A DNA stretch of 64,000 bases from Bifidobacterium platyrrhinorum. Lineage in GTDB: Bacteria; Actinomycetota; Actinomycetes; Actinomycetales; Bifidobacteriaceae. Shown one piece after another: positions 52,818-64,000 of the stretch (position 1 is the stretch's first letter; every line of letters starts with the position of its first letter). The position numbers were made by a program, and so were the translations under genes. The stretch spans positions 1-64,000 of the forward strand of contig NZ_WHZV01000007.1 of assembly GCF_010667645.1 (NCBI RefSeq), read 5' to 3'. A model generated the notes under the pieces. It saw only the letters and a program-made list of their open reading frames with translations. It was not told where the DNA came from and did not search any database.

Positions 52818-54278
52818 TCAGCATTCGACCACGTTGACGGCCAGACCGCCCTTGGAGGTCTCCTTGTATTTGGCCATCATGTCCTCACCGGTCTCCTTCA
52901 TCGTGCGGATCGCCTGGTCGAGGCTCACGATGTGCGACCCGTCGCCGAGCATGGCCATGCGCACCGCGTTGATGGCGGTGTTCGCCGCCATCGCGTTGCG
53001 TTCGATGCACGGGATCTGCACAAGCCCGCCGACCGGGTCGCAGGTGAGCCCCAGATTGTGCTCGATGCCGATCTCGGCGGCGTTCTCCACCTGTTCGGGG
53101 GTGCCGCCCATCACGGCGGCGAGACCGGCGGCCGCCATCGAGCAGGCGGACCCCACCTCGCCCTGGCAACCGACCTCCGCGCCGGAGATCGACGCGTTGC
53201 GCTTGAACAGGTAGCCGATGGCGCCGGCGGTGAGCAGGAACGTGACGACGCCCTGCTCGTTCGCCTCGTCGACGAAATGCCAGTAGTAGTGGAGCACGGC
53301 GGGGATGATGCCCGCCGAACCGTTGGTGGGCGCGGTCACGATGCGGCCTCCCCCGGCGTTCTCCTCGGAGACGGCGAGCGCGAACAGATCCACCCAGGCG
53401 GCGTCGGAGCTTTCGAGCACGGCGTCGCGGCGCTGCCGGTCGCGGCGCAGCACGTCGGCGTTGGAGGCGAGACGCGCGTACATCCTCGGCGCGCGCCTGG
53501 GCACGTCGAGTCCGCCGGGCAGCACCGGCTCGGTGGACGAGCATCCGTGGTTCACGCATTCGCGCATGACGCGCCACACGTTGTCGATGGCTGCGCGCAC
53601 CTGCACGGCGGAACGCGTGGCGGTCTCGTTGGCCCACACCAGTTCGGCGATGCTCAGGTGGTGTTCGCGGCACAATGCCACGAGTTCGGCGCATGAGGAG
53701 AACGGGTAGGGCGCATCGGGGCCGAAGTCGGTGGAGGCGGATTCGTCCTCGTCGGCGAACGCGGTGCCCTCCGGAGGCCGGTCGTGGATGCCGATCATGA
53801 GGTCGTCCGGATGTCCTTTGCGGATGAACCCGCCGCCGATGGAGTACCAGACCTGCTCGTCGACGAGGCTGCCGGCCGCGTCGAACGCCTGGAAGCGCAT
53901 GCCGTTAGGGTGGGCGGCCATGCGCTTCCACTGTTCGAAGACCATGTCCTTGTCGTAGTGGAATCCGATGCGCCGGATGCCGGCGAGGTCGAGCGTGTCG
54001 TCGAGCGCGCAGGTCTCGCGGATGCGCAGCATGTGCTGCGTGTCGACGGTGGCGGGCACGTTGCCTTCGAGCCCGGCCATGACGGCGCGGTCGGTGCCAT
54101 GGCCGAGCCCGGTGAGCGCGAGCGAGCCGTACAGGGTGACCTTGATCCGGTCCGTGCGTTCGATGAGGCCGTCGTCGCGCATCGAGGCGACGAACGCGTG
54201 CGCGGCGGACATCGGCCCGACGGTGTGCGACGAGCTGGGGCCCACGCCGATGGAGAACATGTCGAGGACGCTGAACAT
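52818..54278 (-). CDS. sdaA: L-serine dehydratase, single-chain iron-sulfur type
   Basis: A 486-residue enzyme that deaminates L-serine to pyruvate and ammonia. The beta part is N-terminal (MFSVLDMFSIGVGPSSSHTVGP). The alpha part contains the 4Fe-4S ligands in GCQGEVGSACSMAAAG and GLTCDPVGGLVQIPCIERN. PTNGSAGIIPAVLHYY is the substrate region. Length equals the fused E. coli-type SdaA. AAGGAGGAATCCC precedes the ATG. A small membrane protein follows upstream on the same strand; whether they form an operon is uncertain. Confidence 0.94.
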   Translation of the reverse strand: MFSVLDMFSIGVGPSSSHTVGPMSAAHAFVASMRDDGLIERTDRIKVTLYGSLALTGLGHGTDRAVMAGLEGNVPATVDTQHMLRIRETCALDDTLDLAGIRRIGFHYDKDMVFEQWKRMAAHPNGMRFQAFDAAGSLVDEQVWYSIGGGFIRKGHPDDLMIGIHDRPPEGTAFADEDESASTDFGPDAPYPFSSCAELVALCREHHLSIAELVWANETATRSAVQVRAAIDNVWRVMRECVNHGCSSTEPVLPGGLDVPRRAPRMYARLASNADVLRRDRQRRDAVLESSDAAWVDLFALAVSEENAGGGRIVTAPTNGSAGIIPAVLHYYWHFVDEANEQGVVTFLLTAGAIGYLFKRNASISGAEVGCQGEVGSACSMAAAGLAAVMGGTPEQVENAAEIGIEHNLGLTCDPVGGLVQIPCIERNAMAANTAINAVRMAMLGDGSHIVSLDQAIRTMKETGEDMMAKYKETSKGGLAVNVVEC

Positions 54279-54329
54279 GGGATTCCTCCTTACTGCCGGT
54301 TTATCGGTCTGCCGGTGTCGTTCCGTACG

Positions 54330-54899
54330 TCACCGGCCGAGCGCCGAGAACATCATCACCGCGCAGACGAGACCGAGCGCGGCAAGCGCGATCTGCGCGA
54401 CGAGCAGTCCAATCGCGGTCTTGCTCCTGGCGGCGAGCTTCGTCGCATGCGCCTGTCCGAGCATGGTGGCGATGAAGCCGAACACCGCGTAGTTGACGGT
54501 GATGGCGACCACGTCCCCGTTGGAGAGCACGACGCCGTTGAGCGGCTGGTCGAGCGAGTTCATCACCGAGGTCATCACGAACAGGCCCCAGACGCCGTAG
54601 CCGATCGCGCCGATGACGCCGTAGGCGACGGGCTTGAACTTGTCGCGCATGCGCAGGGTGAACGATTCGACGCACCACAGGATCGCGAAGCCGACGACGT
54701 ACGTGTAGGCGACGGCGACGAACGTGACGACGAGCGCCCACGGCACGAGCGAGGCGACGTTGCCGATCATCGTGAGGTAGAAGCCCGAGCAGGCGATCGC
54801 GCCGACGGTGAGCGCGGCGCCGACGATGATGTTCTGCGCGAGCATGATCGGCAGTCCGGTCGTGGTGTCCTTGTCGACGTGGGTCCAGCTGGACGGCAT
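54330..54899 (-). CDS. Small integral membrane protein, unknown function
   Basis: A 189-residue protein with about five membrane helices, for example IIVGAALTVGAIACSGFYL, ALVVTFVAVAYTYVVGFAIL and IGLLVAQIALAALGLVCAVM. I do not recognise a family. AGGAGAGGAACGTC supports the ATG at 54899 (MPSSWTHVDKDTTTG); the longer frame to 55058 is not supported. It lies 51 bases upstream of sdaA on the same strand, so a serine-related transport or accessory role is possible but unproven. Confidence 0.7.
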   Translation of the reverse strand: MPSSWTHVDKDTTTGLPIMLAQNIIVGAALTVGAIACSGFYLTMIGNVASLVPWALVVTFVAVAYTYVVGFAILWCVESFTLRMRDKFKPVAYGVIGAIGYGVWGLFVMTSVMNSLDQPLNGVVLSNGDVVAITVNYAVFGFIATMLGQAHATKLAARSKTAIGLLVAQIALAALGLVCAVMMFSALGR

Positions 54900-55295
54900 G
54901 ACGTTCCTCTCCTTCACGGTTGTGCTGCGGTCGGGACGGGGAACGAGCCTAGCCGCCGTATGTTTCGGCGGTTTGTTTCCGGATGATGACGAACGATGGC
55001 GGACGATGGAAGTGCCCCCCTCCCCCGCAGGGATTCGAGCATATCGAGCTTCAGACAACAGACACCGCCAAGCTCCATACTTGCAGCCAGACAGATGTAC
55101 TCACACTGACCGGCAACACCCTGCCATTCGGTTTCCTGACCATCATTATTCGTAAACCCAGTCGTCAGTAAGGTAGTCACCTTTTCCTGTGGCGCTGGCG
55201 GGGAGGCCCCGCCTTTTTCTTTTCTCTGAATCATTCCTGGTCTTGCAGAGACGTACGTGAAGTAGCGCAACGTGGGAACACCGAAGGAGCTTGTA
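54900..55295. other. Lower-GC gap, probably mobile-element remnant
   Basis: GC falls from about 55,050 on. A minus-strand frame (54914-55582) is open but has no ribosome site, domain or sensible start. A plus-strand intrinsic terminator lies inside. I cannot assign a gene. Confidence 0.4.
55197..55224 (+). terminator. Intrinsic terminator in the low-GC patch
   Basis: GGCGGGG-agg-CCCCGCC is followed by TTTTTCTTTTC. No intact plus-strand gene precedes it, so it belonged to a lost gene. Confidence 0.7.
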
Positions 55296-55457
55296 ATGGA
55301 AAAGCATGTAGGTGCACTTTTAGGTGCACAAGCCGACACGGGCAAAAGCACTCCTGAGGTGTGCAATAGACCTAGGTCCAATCGGCCAGTCAGAGCTACA
55401 AGGAGGAGGAACTCCACCCGCGTGGAAAATAATCCTGTTGGTAATGGGATCTCCTGA
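55296..55457 (+). CDS. Possible small protein, unknown
   Basis: A 53-residue frame with a good ribosome site (GAAGGAGCTTGTA) before the ATG. It begins MEKHVGALLGAQADTGKS, and its C-terminal half is Arg/Asn-rich (RPVRATRRRN). I recognise no family. It lies between a terminator and an integrase remnant in low-GC sequence, so it may be a mobile-element gene or a chance frame. Confidence 0.3.
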   Translation: MEKHVGALLGAQADTGKSTPEVCNRPRSNRPVRATRRRNSTRVENNPVGNGIS

Positions 55458-55460
55458 GAG

Positions 55461-55580
55461 TGGTACCGGGTGTAGCGTCTGGGTGGTACCGGTGTGTTGT
55501 TTCCCGTAGCGTCTTTCAGTGAAGCGGTCCGATGGCGGGCCGCCTCGTTGAAAGGAGGCCGATGATGGCCGTGAATGCGC
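55461..55580 (+). repeat. Short direct repeats and candidate IS end
   Basis: GGTACCGG occurs at 55462 and 55485, and GTAGCGTCT at 55472 and 55506. GAAAGGAGGCCGATG at 55549 looks like a ribosome site with a start codon (MMAVNAH), which breaks directly into the integrase remnant. This could be the end of a lost insertion sequence. Confidence 0.35.
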
Positions 55581-55581
55581 A

Positions 55582-56190
55582 TTGCGCGTCTCTGACATCG
55601 ATTTGGAACACCGATTGCTGCGTGTGCGTCACTCCGCCAACCGCGGCGATGAGGATCGGGGCCCGATGCAGTTAGGGAAGACCAAGACCAAATCCAGCAG
55701 GCGAACAGTGCCCATACCCATGGTACTGACCGACATGATTAGTCGTCACATCTCTTCCCACTGTGGCAATGGGCGCAGCATCATGATGTTTCCCGCAAAG
55801 AAGTCATCGTCCGGTATCCTTTCCCCGACGACGTTGCAGAAGTACTTTCGGACGGCGAGGGAGATAGCCGGCAGACCAGACTCACATTCCAGACCTTGCG
55901 CGTCGCATGCCACACTGTACATGCTGAAGGGAGGCACTCTACGCGAGGTCATGGATGAACTCGGTCATTCCTCGGCGCAGGTCGCCATACGCCATTATCA
56001 GAGGATCGTCCCTGAACACAGAACTTGAATTGCTGATCTGTTGGCTTTCGATTTCCTTCCCGATCAGCATGATGCTTACGTGTTGCAACAGGCCATTCTG
56101 GAAATCGCCATGCAGACTTCGAAGCTGGAAGAATCCAAGATTGAACTGGAGAGAGCCTTGGCTGAACTGCGCCCCGGAAGTTGGACGTAG
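55582..56190 (+). pseudogene. Tyrosine recombinase (integrase), C-terminal remnant
   Basis: The frame keeps VSDIDLEHRLLRVRHSANR, TKTKSSRRTVPIP and TLREVMDELGHSSAQVAIRHYQ, which contains the GHSS and terminal Tyr region of tyrosine recombinases. The HxLRHT box is destroyed (HSRPCASHATLY). The N-terminal DNA-binding part is missing. After the stop at 56028 the same frame continues with a coiled-coil-like end (LLAFDFLPDQHDAYVLQQAI) to 56190, so that stop may be an interruption. It marks an old integration next to the PTS locus. Confidence 0.65.
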
Positions 56191-56207
56191 TTTATAAGGG
56201 TACCTGA

Positions 56208-57066
56208 TTAGGCTGTGAGGGACATGTTCCGGAATTCCTCCGGGGTGTGTCCCTCCAGTCGTTTCTGACGGCGTTTGGTGTTCCAGTGGACCATGTACGC
56301 GTTCAGTCCGGCCTCGAACTCCTCAAAAGAGGCGAACACGCGACCGTTGTAGTACTCGTCCTTGAGATGGCCGAACACCTGCTCGGTCGCGGCGTTATCG
56401 ATGCAGTTGCCCTTCCGGCTCATGGACTGACGAATGTTCAACTCCGTCAAACGATTCCTCCACCACTGGTGCTGGTACTGCCATCCCATGTCCGAGTGGA
56501 GGATCGGGGTCGTTCCCTCGGACAGACGTTCGGCGAGCATGGCGAGCAGGCGTTGCTGCTGGGCGAGGTCGGGGTGCCGGCTGACGTCCCAGGCGACGAT
56601 CTCCTTGGATCCCATGTCGTATACGGGCGCGAGGTATGCCTTGCCTCCCGCGACCTTGGACTCGGTGACATCCGTGCCCGGCTTCGTTCCAGGGCCCGTC
56701 GGCCGAGAAGTCGCGTTCCAGCAGGTTCGGCACCTTGTCGCCCATCTCGCCTTTATACGAACTGTATTTGCGGTATGGGTTCGGCCGGCGTATGGCACAC
56801 GTCAACCCCATGCGCCGCATGACCTTGAGCACGCTCTTATGGCTCACGCGCATACCGAACTCATGTACAAGGCACATGCGCACCTGCCGGTGGCCGCACC
56901 CGTTAGGGGTGCGGGCGAAGACCTCGGCGACCATGGGCTCGATGTCAGGGCGAGTGACTACGGCCGGATGGGACAGGAGATAGTAGTAGGTGCTTCTCGC
57001 CAATCCCGCAGCCGCCAGCAGATGCGCGAGCCTGTGTCCAAGCCCCGCCAACGTCGAAACGATCAC
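56208..57066 (-). pseudogene. IS3 OrfB (DDE integrase), frameshifted
   Basis: The N-terminal half (LARSTYYYLLSHPAVV, GYR-like GCGHRQVRMCL, VLKVMRRMGLTCAIRR) runs in one frame to about 56690. The catalytic core then continues in another: TDVTESKVAGGKAYLAPVYD, HSDMGWQYQH and NCIDNAATEQVFGHLKDE give the DDE triad. One frameshift at about 56690 separates the two. The ATG at 57066 overlaps orfA by four bases, the usual site for programmed frameshifting in this family. Confidence 0.75.
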
Positions 57067-57344
57067 CGATTTCTCCCGGTTGGTGATTTCGATGCCAGCA
57101 GGGCCCGGGCTTTTTCCAAATACGCGACCTTCGCCTTAAGATACGCGTTCTCCTCCTCCAGCTCCCGCTCACGGCTTGGAGCCGGTTTCGGTTTGGACTT
57201 CGCGCCTTTCGGCCTGCCCTTCGGCTTCGGACGCAACGCTTCCGGGCCTCCCGCACGGTACTCCCGGCACCAGCGCTCCAACGCGGTGATGCTCGCGATC
57301 CCGTACCTGGCCATGACCTCCGCCCTCGTCAGGCCATGCTCCAC
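57063..57344 (-). CDS. IS3 OrfA (HTH protein)
   Basis: A 93-residue protein with a helix-turn-helix (VMARYGIASITALERWCREY) and a leucine-zipper-like C-terminus (LEEENAYLKAKVAYLEKARALL). The natural family N-terminus is visible upstream (RKAYDYETKLAAARDR), but it contains no ATG, GTG or TTG before an in-frame stop. The first start is thus the internal GTG at 57344, and the gene is probably damaged. Confidence 0.6.
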   Translation of the reverse strand: MEHGLTRAEVMARYGIASITALERWCREYRAGGPEALRPKPKGRPKGAKSKPKPAPSRERELEEENAYLKAKVAYLEKARALLASKSPTGRNR

Positions 57345-57402
57345 ACGGTCCCGCGCCGCCGCGAGCTTGGTCTCGTAGTCGTAGGCCTTGCGGATATGAA
57401 GA

Positions 57403-57439
57403 CGGCCGGTACTCCACGCTTATCGTAGAGTACCGGCCG
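57403..57439 (-). terminator. Terminator after the ROK kinase gene
   Basis: CGGCCGGTACTC and GAGTACCGGCCG form a perfect 12-bp stem with a 13-nt loop. On the minus strand it lies 27 bases past the gene end. Confidence 0.6.
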
Positions 57440-57465
57440 AAAACGGTTCCCGTGAGTATTGGTCT

Positions 57466-58413
57466 CTAGTCGACTCTCGCCAGATCGGCAGCTCCGATAA
57501 TGCCTGCCTTGCCGCCGGCCTTGGCTTCCAGGATGTTGGCGTGCTGGCGGTACATGCTGGCCTGTAGGTATCGGTTGAATGCGGTGCTGGCGGGGTCGAG
57601 CAGCATGCTGCCGACTTCGGCCACGCCTCCGCCTATGACGAAGGTGTCGGGATCCAGTACGGCGGACAGATTGGCCATGAGCCGGCCGAGCCAGTCGCCT
57701 AGGCGTTCGAACGCTTCGGTGGCGGTGGGGTCCCCCTGTTGGGCGGCGTCTCGCACCATGGGGCCGATGAGTTTGCCGCGGTCGTATTCGCATGCTTCGA
57801 GCAGGTGCTGTGATTGGTTAGGTCGGCGTCTGACGGCCGACCATGCGAACCGTTCCAACGCCGAACCGGAGGCGTATTGCTCCGCGCACCCGAACAGGCC
57901 GCATCCGCAGGCCTCACCGTCGGGGACCATGACCATGTGGCCGATCTCACCGGCCATGCCGAACCCGCCCCTGGCCAGATGGCCGTCGACGATGATGGCG
58001 CCGCCGACACCGGTGCCCACGGTAATCATGATCATGTCACGGGAGTCTCGGCCGGCGCCGAAGCGGTATTCTCCCCATCCGGCGGCGTTGGCGTCGTTCT
58101 CGACGACCACCTTGACCCCGTCTCCGATCAAATCTTCGATGGCATCAGCGAGCGGATACTGGTTCCATGCCGGCAGGTTCGCCGCGAAGCTGACGGTGCG
58201 TCGGTCGGACGCCACGTTGCCGGCGGCCGAAATACCGATGGCCTTGATGTCGCCCTCTTTTTTGCACTGTTGGTAGATGTCGGCCACGACGGCGTTGATG
58301 TCGGCGGCGTCCTCCGGTGTGGGCACACGCTGCAGGCAGCGGATGTTGCCTTCCTCGTCGCAGATGCCTCCGGCGATCTTTGTACCGCCGATATCAATGC
58401 CGAGCGTTTCCAT
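57466..58413 (-). CDS. ROK family glucokinase
   Basis: A 315-residue sugar kinase. The ATP phosphate-binding DIGGTKIAGGI is at the N-terminus. The catalytic Asp is in VVENDANAAGWGEYRFG. The zinc motif reads CGCGLFGCAEQYASG, and EIGHMVM precedes it. It probably phosphorylates the free glucose released when 6-phospho-beta-glucosides are cleaved by the GH1 enzyme of the same cluster. AAGGAAAATC precedes the ATG at 58413. It is the last gene of the PTS operon. Confidence 0.9.
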   Translation of the reverse strand: METLGIDIGGTKIAGGICDEEGNIRCLQRVPTPEDAADINAVVADIYQQCKKEGDIKAIGISAAGNVASDRRTVSFAANLPAWNQYPLADAIEDLIGDGVKVVVENDANAAGWGEYRFGAGRDSRDMIMITVGTGVGGAIIVDGHLARGGFGMAGEIGHMVMVPDGEACGCGLFGCAEQYASGSALERFAWSAVRRRPNQSQHLLEACEYDRGKLIGPMVRDAAQQGDPTATEAFERLGDWLGRLMANLSAVLDPDTFVIGGGVAEVGSMLLDPASTAFNRYLQASMYRQHANILEAKAGGKAGIIGAADLARVD

Positions 58414-58461
58414 GGCTGATTTTCCTTGCTGTCGAAATAGTTGTTGAAAGCTAACCGCCAC

Positions 58462-60086
<1,625 letters not shown>

Positions 60087-60090
<4 letters not shown>

Positions 60091-60347
60091 AGGTTCTCCT
60101 TGAGGAACTGCTCGAATTCGGCTGCGGCCTTGACCTCGTCGTTGCCCTGCACCTTGACGGTGACCTCGTCACCCTGCTTGACGCCGAGTCCCATGACTCC
60201 GAAGATGCGCTTGGCATCCACGGATTTGCCGTCGCGGGTGACGATGATGCTCGACTGGTATTCCTGGGCCTTGGCGACCAGCAGGCCTGCGGGGCGGGCG
60301 TGCATGCCCTCGGGGTCGGATACGGTGAACGTGAATTCCTGAGACAT
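60087..60347 (-). CDS. ptsH: Phosphocarrier protein HPr
   Basis: An 86-residue phosphocarrier. The active His16 lies in GMHARPAGLLV. The site corresponding to regulatory Ser46 of Bacillus HPr is Arg47 here (KRIFGVMGLG), so HPr-kinase-type control is not possible. It sits between the GH1 gene and ptsI and overlaps ptsI by four bases. Confidence 0.95.
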
Positions 60348-60407
60348 GATGATTCCTTTATGCGTTTGACGTGTTGCGCTTGAAGCGCCTTGTATACGTG
60401 CTGTGGT

Positions 60408-62258
<1,851 letters not shown>

Positions 62259-62558
62259 TTACTTGGAGGCGATGGCGATGGCGTGTTCGAGCACCTTGTC
62301 GCCGCGCACCATGCCGTAGTCCTGCGGGTTGATGGCTTCGACCGGCTTGCCGGGCAGCAGCTTCTTGACGTGGTCGAGCTCGTAGCGTACCTGCGGTCCG
62401 AGCAGCACGGCGTCGGCGTTCGCGGCCTTCTCCTCGACCTCGGAGATCGGGTAGGCGTCGATTTCGGCCTCGATGCCTTTGGCCTCGGCGGCGGCGCGCA
62501 TCTTCTTGACCAGCATGCTGGTGGACATTCCGGCGTTGCAGCACAGTACGATCTTCAT
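62259..62558 (-). CDS. PTS lactose/cellobiose-specific IIB component
   Basis: A 99-residue IIB domain with the phosphorylated Cys7 in VLCCNAGMSTSMLVKKM. AVLLGPQVRYELD is the second family motif. It transfers phosphate from IIA to the sugar bound by IIC. AAAGGAAAACACC lies before the ATG. Confidence 0.94.
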   Translation of the reverse strand: MKIVLCCNAGMSTSMLVKKMRAAAEAKGIEAEIDAYPISEVEEKAANADAVLLGPQVRYELDHVKKLLPGKPVEAINPQDYGMVRGDKVLEHAIAIASK

Positions 62559-62727
62559 GGTGTTTTCCTTTCAGTGGGCCCCACACCGATCGTGGGGCGG
62601 TTGGTTGTTATGGGTGTTATTTAAGTGTTGATAAGGAGGGAGCCCGGCAAGGGTGGTTGCTCGTACCGGGCTCCCATGTCATCCGATCATTGCCGATCGG
62701 AAGAGTCGGGCCGTTCGGTGCGGCGGC

Positions 62728-64000
62728 TCAGGCCTTGGCCGCGGCGGCGGCAGTCTCGATGTCGGCGTCGTTGGCGGCCTGTTCGGCGACCCACGCCTGG
62801 TCCTGCTTCTTGACGAACGGCAGGTAGACGACCACGGAGATCACGAGGATGATGAGCTGGATGAGCGCGGCCTTCCAGCCGCCCAGCAGGAAGCCGGAGA
62901 TGATCACCGGGGTGGTCCACGGCACCTGGACGGCACCGAACGGGGGCAGGAAGCCGATGTACATCGCGCCGTAGGTGATGATCATGGCGATCAGCGGGAC
63001 GACGATGAACGGGATCAGGAAGAACGGGTTGAACACGATCGGCAGGCCGAAGATGACCGGCTCGTTGATGTTGAACAGGCCGGGCACGACGGACAGCTTC
63101 GACATTTCCTTCATCTGGCTGGACTTGGCCACGATCAGGCCGGCGATGAGCAGGCCGAGGGTGATGCCGGTGCCGCCGAACTTGACGAAGCAGTCGACGA
63201 TCTGCGGGGTGAGGATGTGGCCGCCGTCGGCGGTGGTCACGGCCTTGCCGGCGTCCATGAGGGCCTGGTTGGCCACGGAGTTGGCGGTCAGCAGCGGGGC
63301 CATGATGCCCATGACGACGTTCGGTCCGTGGATGCCGCACCAGAAGAGGATGGAGATGAGCAGGGTGATGATGATCGCGCCGGCCCAGTTGTCGGTGAGG
63401 TTCTGCATCGGGGTCTGCAGGATCTTGAAGATGAGTTCGGTGAAGCTCACGCCGCCGAACAGCTGGCACAGGTGGTAGATGACGGCGGAGCCGAGCACCA
63501 CGAAGAAGCCGGGGATCATGGCGGAGAACGCGTTGGACACGCCTTCGGGCACGGAGTCGGGCAGTTTGATCTTGAGGTTGTGCTTCATGCACTTGACGAA
63601 CACCAGGCCGGACAGCAGGCCGACGATGATGGCGGTGATCACGCCGTTGCCGCCGGTCCATGAGGTGGAGATCGCGCCGGACACGGAGGCGGTGGTGCCC
63701 TCCTTGATCGCGTCGACGGTGCTGTGGTCGATGCTCACCGAGGACGGCGAGAGGATGAAGAAGGCGACCAGGGCTAGCAGACCGGAGGAGATGCCGTCTT
63801 CCTTCTCGTTGCGCGCGTAGGCGTAGCCGATGCCGACCGCGATGATGACGGCCAGGATATTGAATGTTCCGGCGGAAACCTGGTTCAGGCCGATGTTCCA
63901 CTTGTCGGTCAGCAGGTTGTTCATGAAGTCCGTGTAGCCCTCGAACGGCAGGTTCGCGAGCAGCAGGAACAGCGAACCCACCAAGGTGGCCGGCATCGTG
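62728..64000 (-). CDS. PTS cellobiose-type IIC permease, N-terminus beyond window
   Basis: At least 423 residues of a membrane permease; the frame continues past the right edge, since the in-frame Met at 63996 is internal to the family. About ten hydrophobic segments are seen. IIC signatures are LSVVPGLFNINEPVIFGLPI (substrate site with Glu) and FWCGIHGPNVVMGIMAPL. It forms the sugar channel for the IIA and IIB genes downstream. Any promoter and a regulator would lie outside the window. Confidence 0.93.
   Translation of the reverse strand, partial: TMPATLVGSLFLLLANLPFEGYTDFMNNLLTDKWNIGLNQVSAGTFNILAVIIAVGIGYAYARNEKEDGISSGLLALVAFFILSPSSVSIDHSTVDAIKEGTTASVSGAISTSWTGGNGVITAIIVGLLSGLVFVKCMKHNLKIKLPDSVPEGVSNAFSAMIPGFFVVLGSAVIYHLCQLFGGVSFTELIFKILQTPMQNLTDNWAGAIIITLLISILFWCGIHGPNVVMGIMAPLLTANSVANQALMDAGKAVTTADGGHILTPQIVDCFVKFGGTGITLGLLIAGLIVAKSSQMKEMSKLSVVPGLFNINEPVIFGLPIVFNPFFLIPFIVVPLIAMIITYGAMYIGFLPPFGAVQVPWTTPVIISGFLLGGWKAALIQLIILVISVVVYLPFVKKQDQAWVAEQAANDADIETAAAAAKA

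Larger units (their letters stand above)
56200..57402 (-). mobile_element. IS3 family insertion sequence (IS150-like), inactivated
   Basis: It contains an orfA and a frameshifted orfB in the usual overlapping order. Its right end lies directly beside the terminator hairpin of the ROK kinase gene (57403-57439), so the element inserted behind the PTS operon. Exact terminal repeats could not be fixed. Confidence 0.65.

Noticed and set aside
55010..55045. GGGATTCGAGC resembling a tRNA T-loop
   Set aside because: The flanking bases do not form a T-stem or acceptor stem on either strand.
54914..55582. 222-residue frame on the minus strand
   Set aside because: It crosses a terminator hairpin and low-GC remnant sequence, has no ribosome site and shows no domain I can name.

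Overview
The window looks like the chromosome of a high-GC Bifidobacterium. The backbone GC is visibly high. The gene content is typical of actinobacteria: two WhiB proteins, CarD, an ANTAR regulator with a PdtaS-type kinase, a four-domain S1 protein and LytR-CpsA-Psr (LCP) proteins. Glycogen genes (glgX, glgB) and a ROK sugar kinase are also present. I cannot fix the species. There is no rRNA operon, and I saw no CRISPR array.

Positions 1-7,870 are an accessory island. It holds a cut-off IS1249-like transposase, a dead ISL3 element and an AT-rich gene for a DUF422/CruF-type membrane protein. Next come a CrtC/AttH-type lipocalin-like protein, a DHA2-type MFS exporter and a divergent TetR regulator, followed by decayed transporter genes. 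The island ends at a tRNA 3' fragment that still has its terminator. From about 7,900 to 8,330 there is a non-coding array of one short inverted motif.

Positions 8,400-54,900 are core chromosome: tRNA-Leu, glgX, NUDIX and Nif3-like genes, pdtaR-polA, an unusual short tRNA-Leu, pyk, terC, coaE-uvrB, rpsA and folD. A zinc/manganese-type ABC importer follows, with a Zur-like box. Then come ispF, carD, glgB, an OmpR-type two-component system, comF, a HAD hydrolase and a zincin-like protein. An envelope block (whiB-glycosyltransferase-DUF5719, two LCP proteins) leads to an FtsK/SpoIIIE-domain ATPase, a second whiB and pdtaS. The block ends with a zinc-ribbon/PASTA/beta-lactamase-like membrane protein, a hemolysin III protein, greA, an FKBP, sdaA and a small membrane protein.

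Positions 54,900-57,440 are a lower-GC patch with an integrase remnant and a frameshifted IS3 element. From 57,466 to the right edge lies a complete cellobiose/beta-glucoside phosphotransferase locus: IIC, IIB, IIA, 6-phospho-beta-glucosidase, HPr, enzyme I and a ROK glucokinase, all on the minus strand. It is self-contained. The PTS imports and phosphorylates a beta-glucoside, GH1 splits it, and the ROK kinase phosphorylates the freed glucose.

The most unusual items are four. The first is the island pairing two unrelated carotenoid-hydratase-type families under matching operators. The second is the inverted-motif array. The third is the tRNA-Leu with a short variable loop. The fourth is the zinc-ribbon/PASTA/beta-lactamase-like pseudoenzyme.
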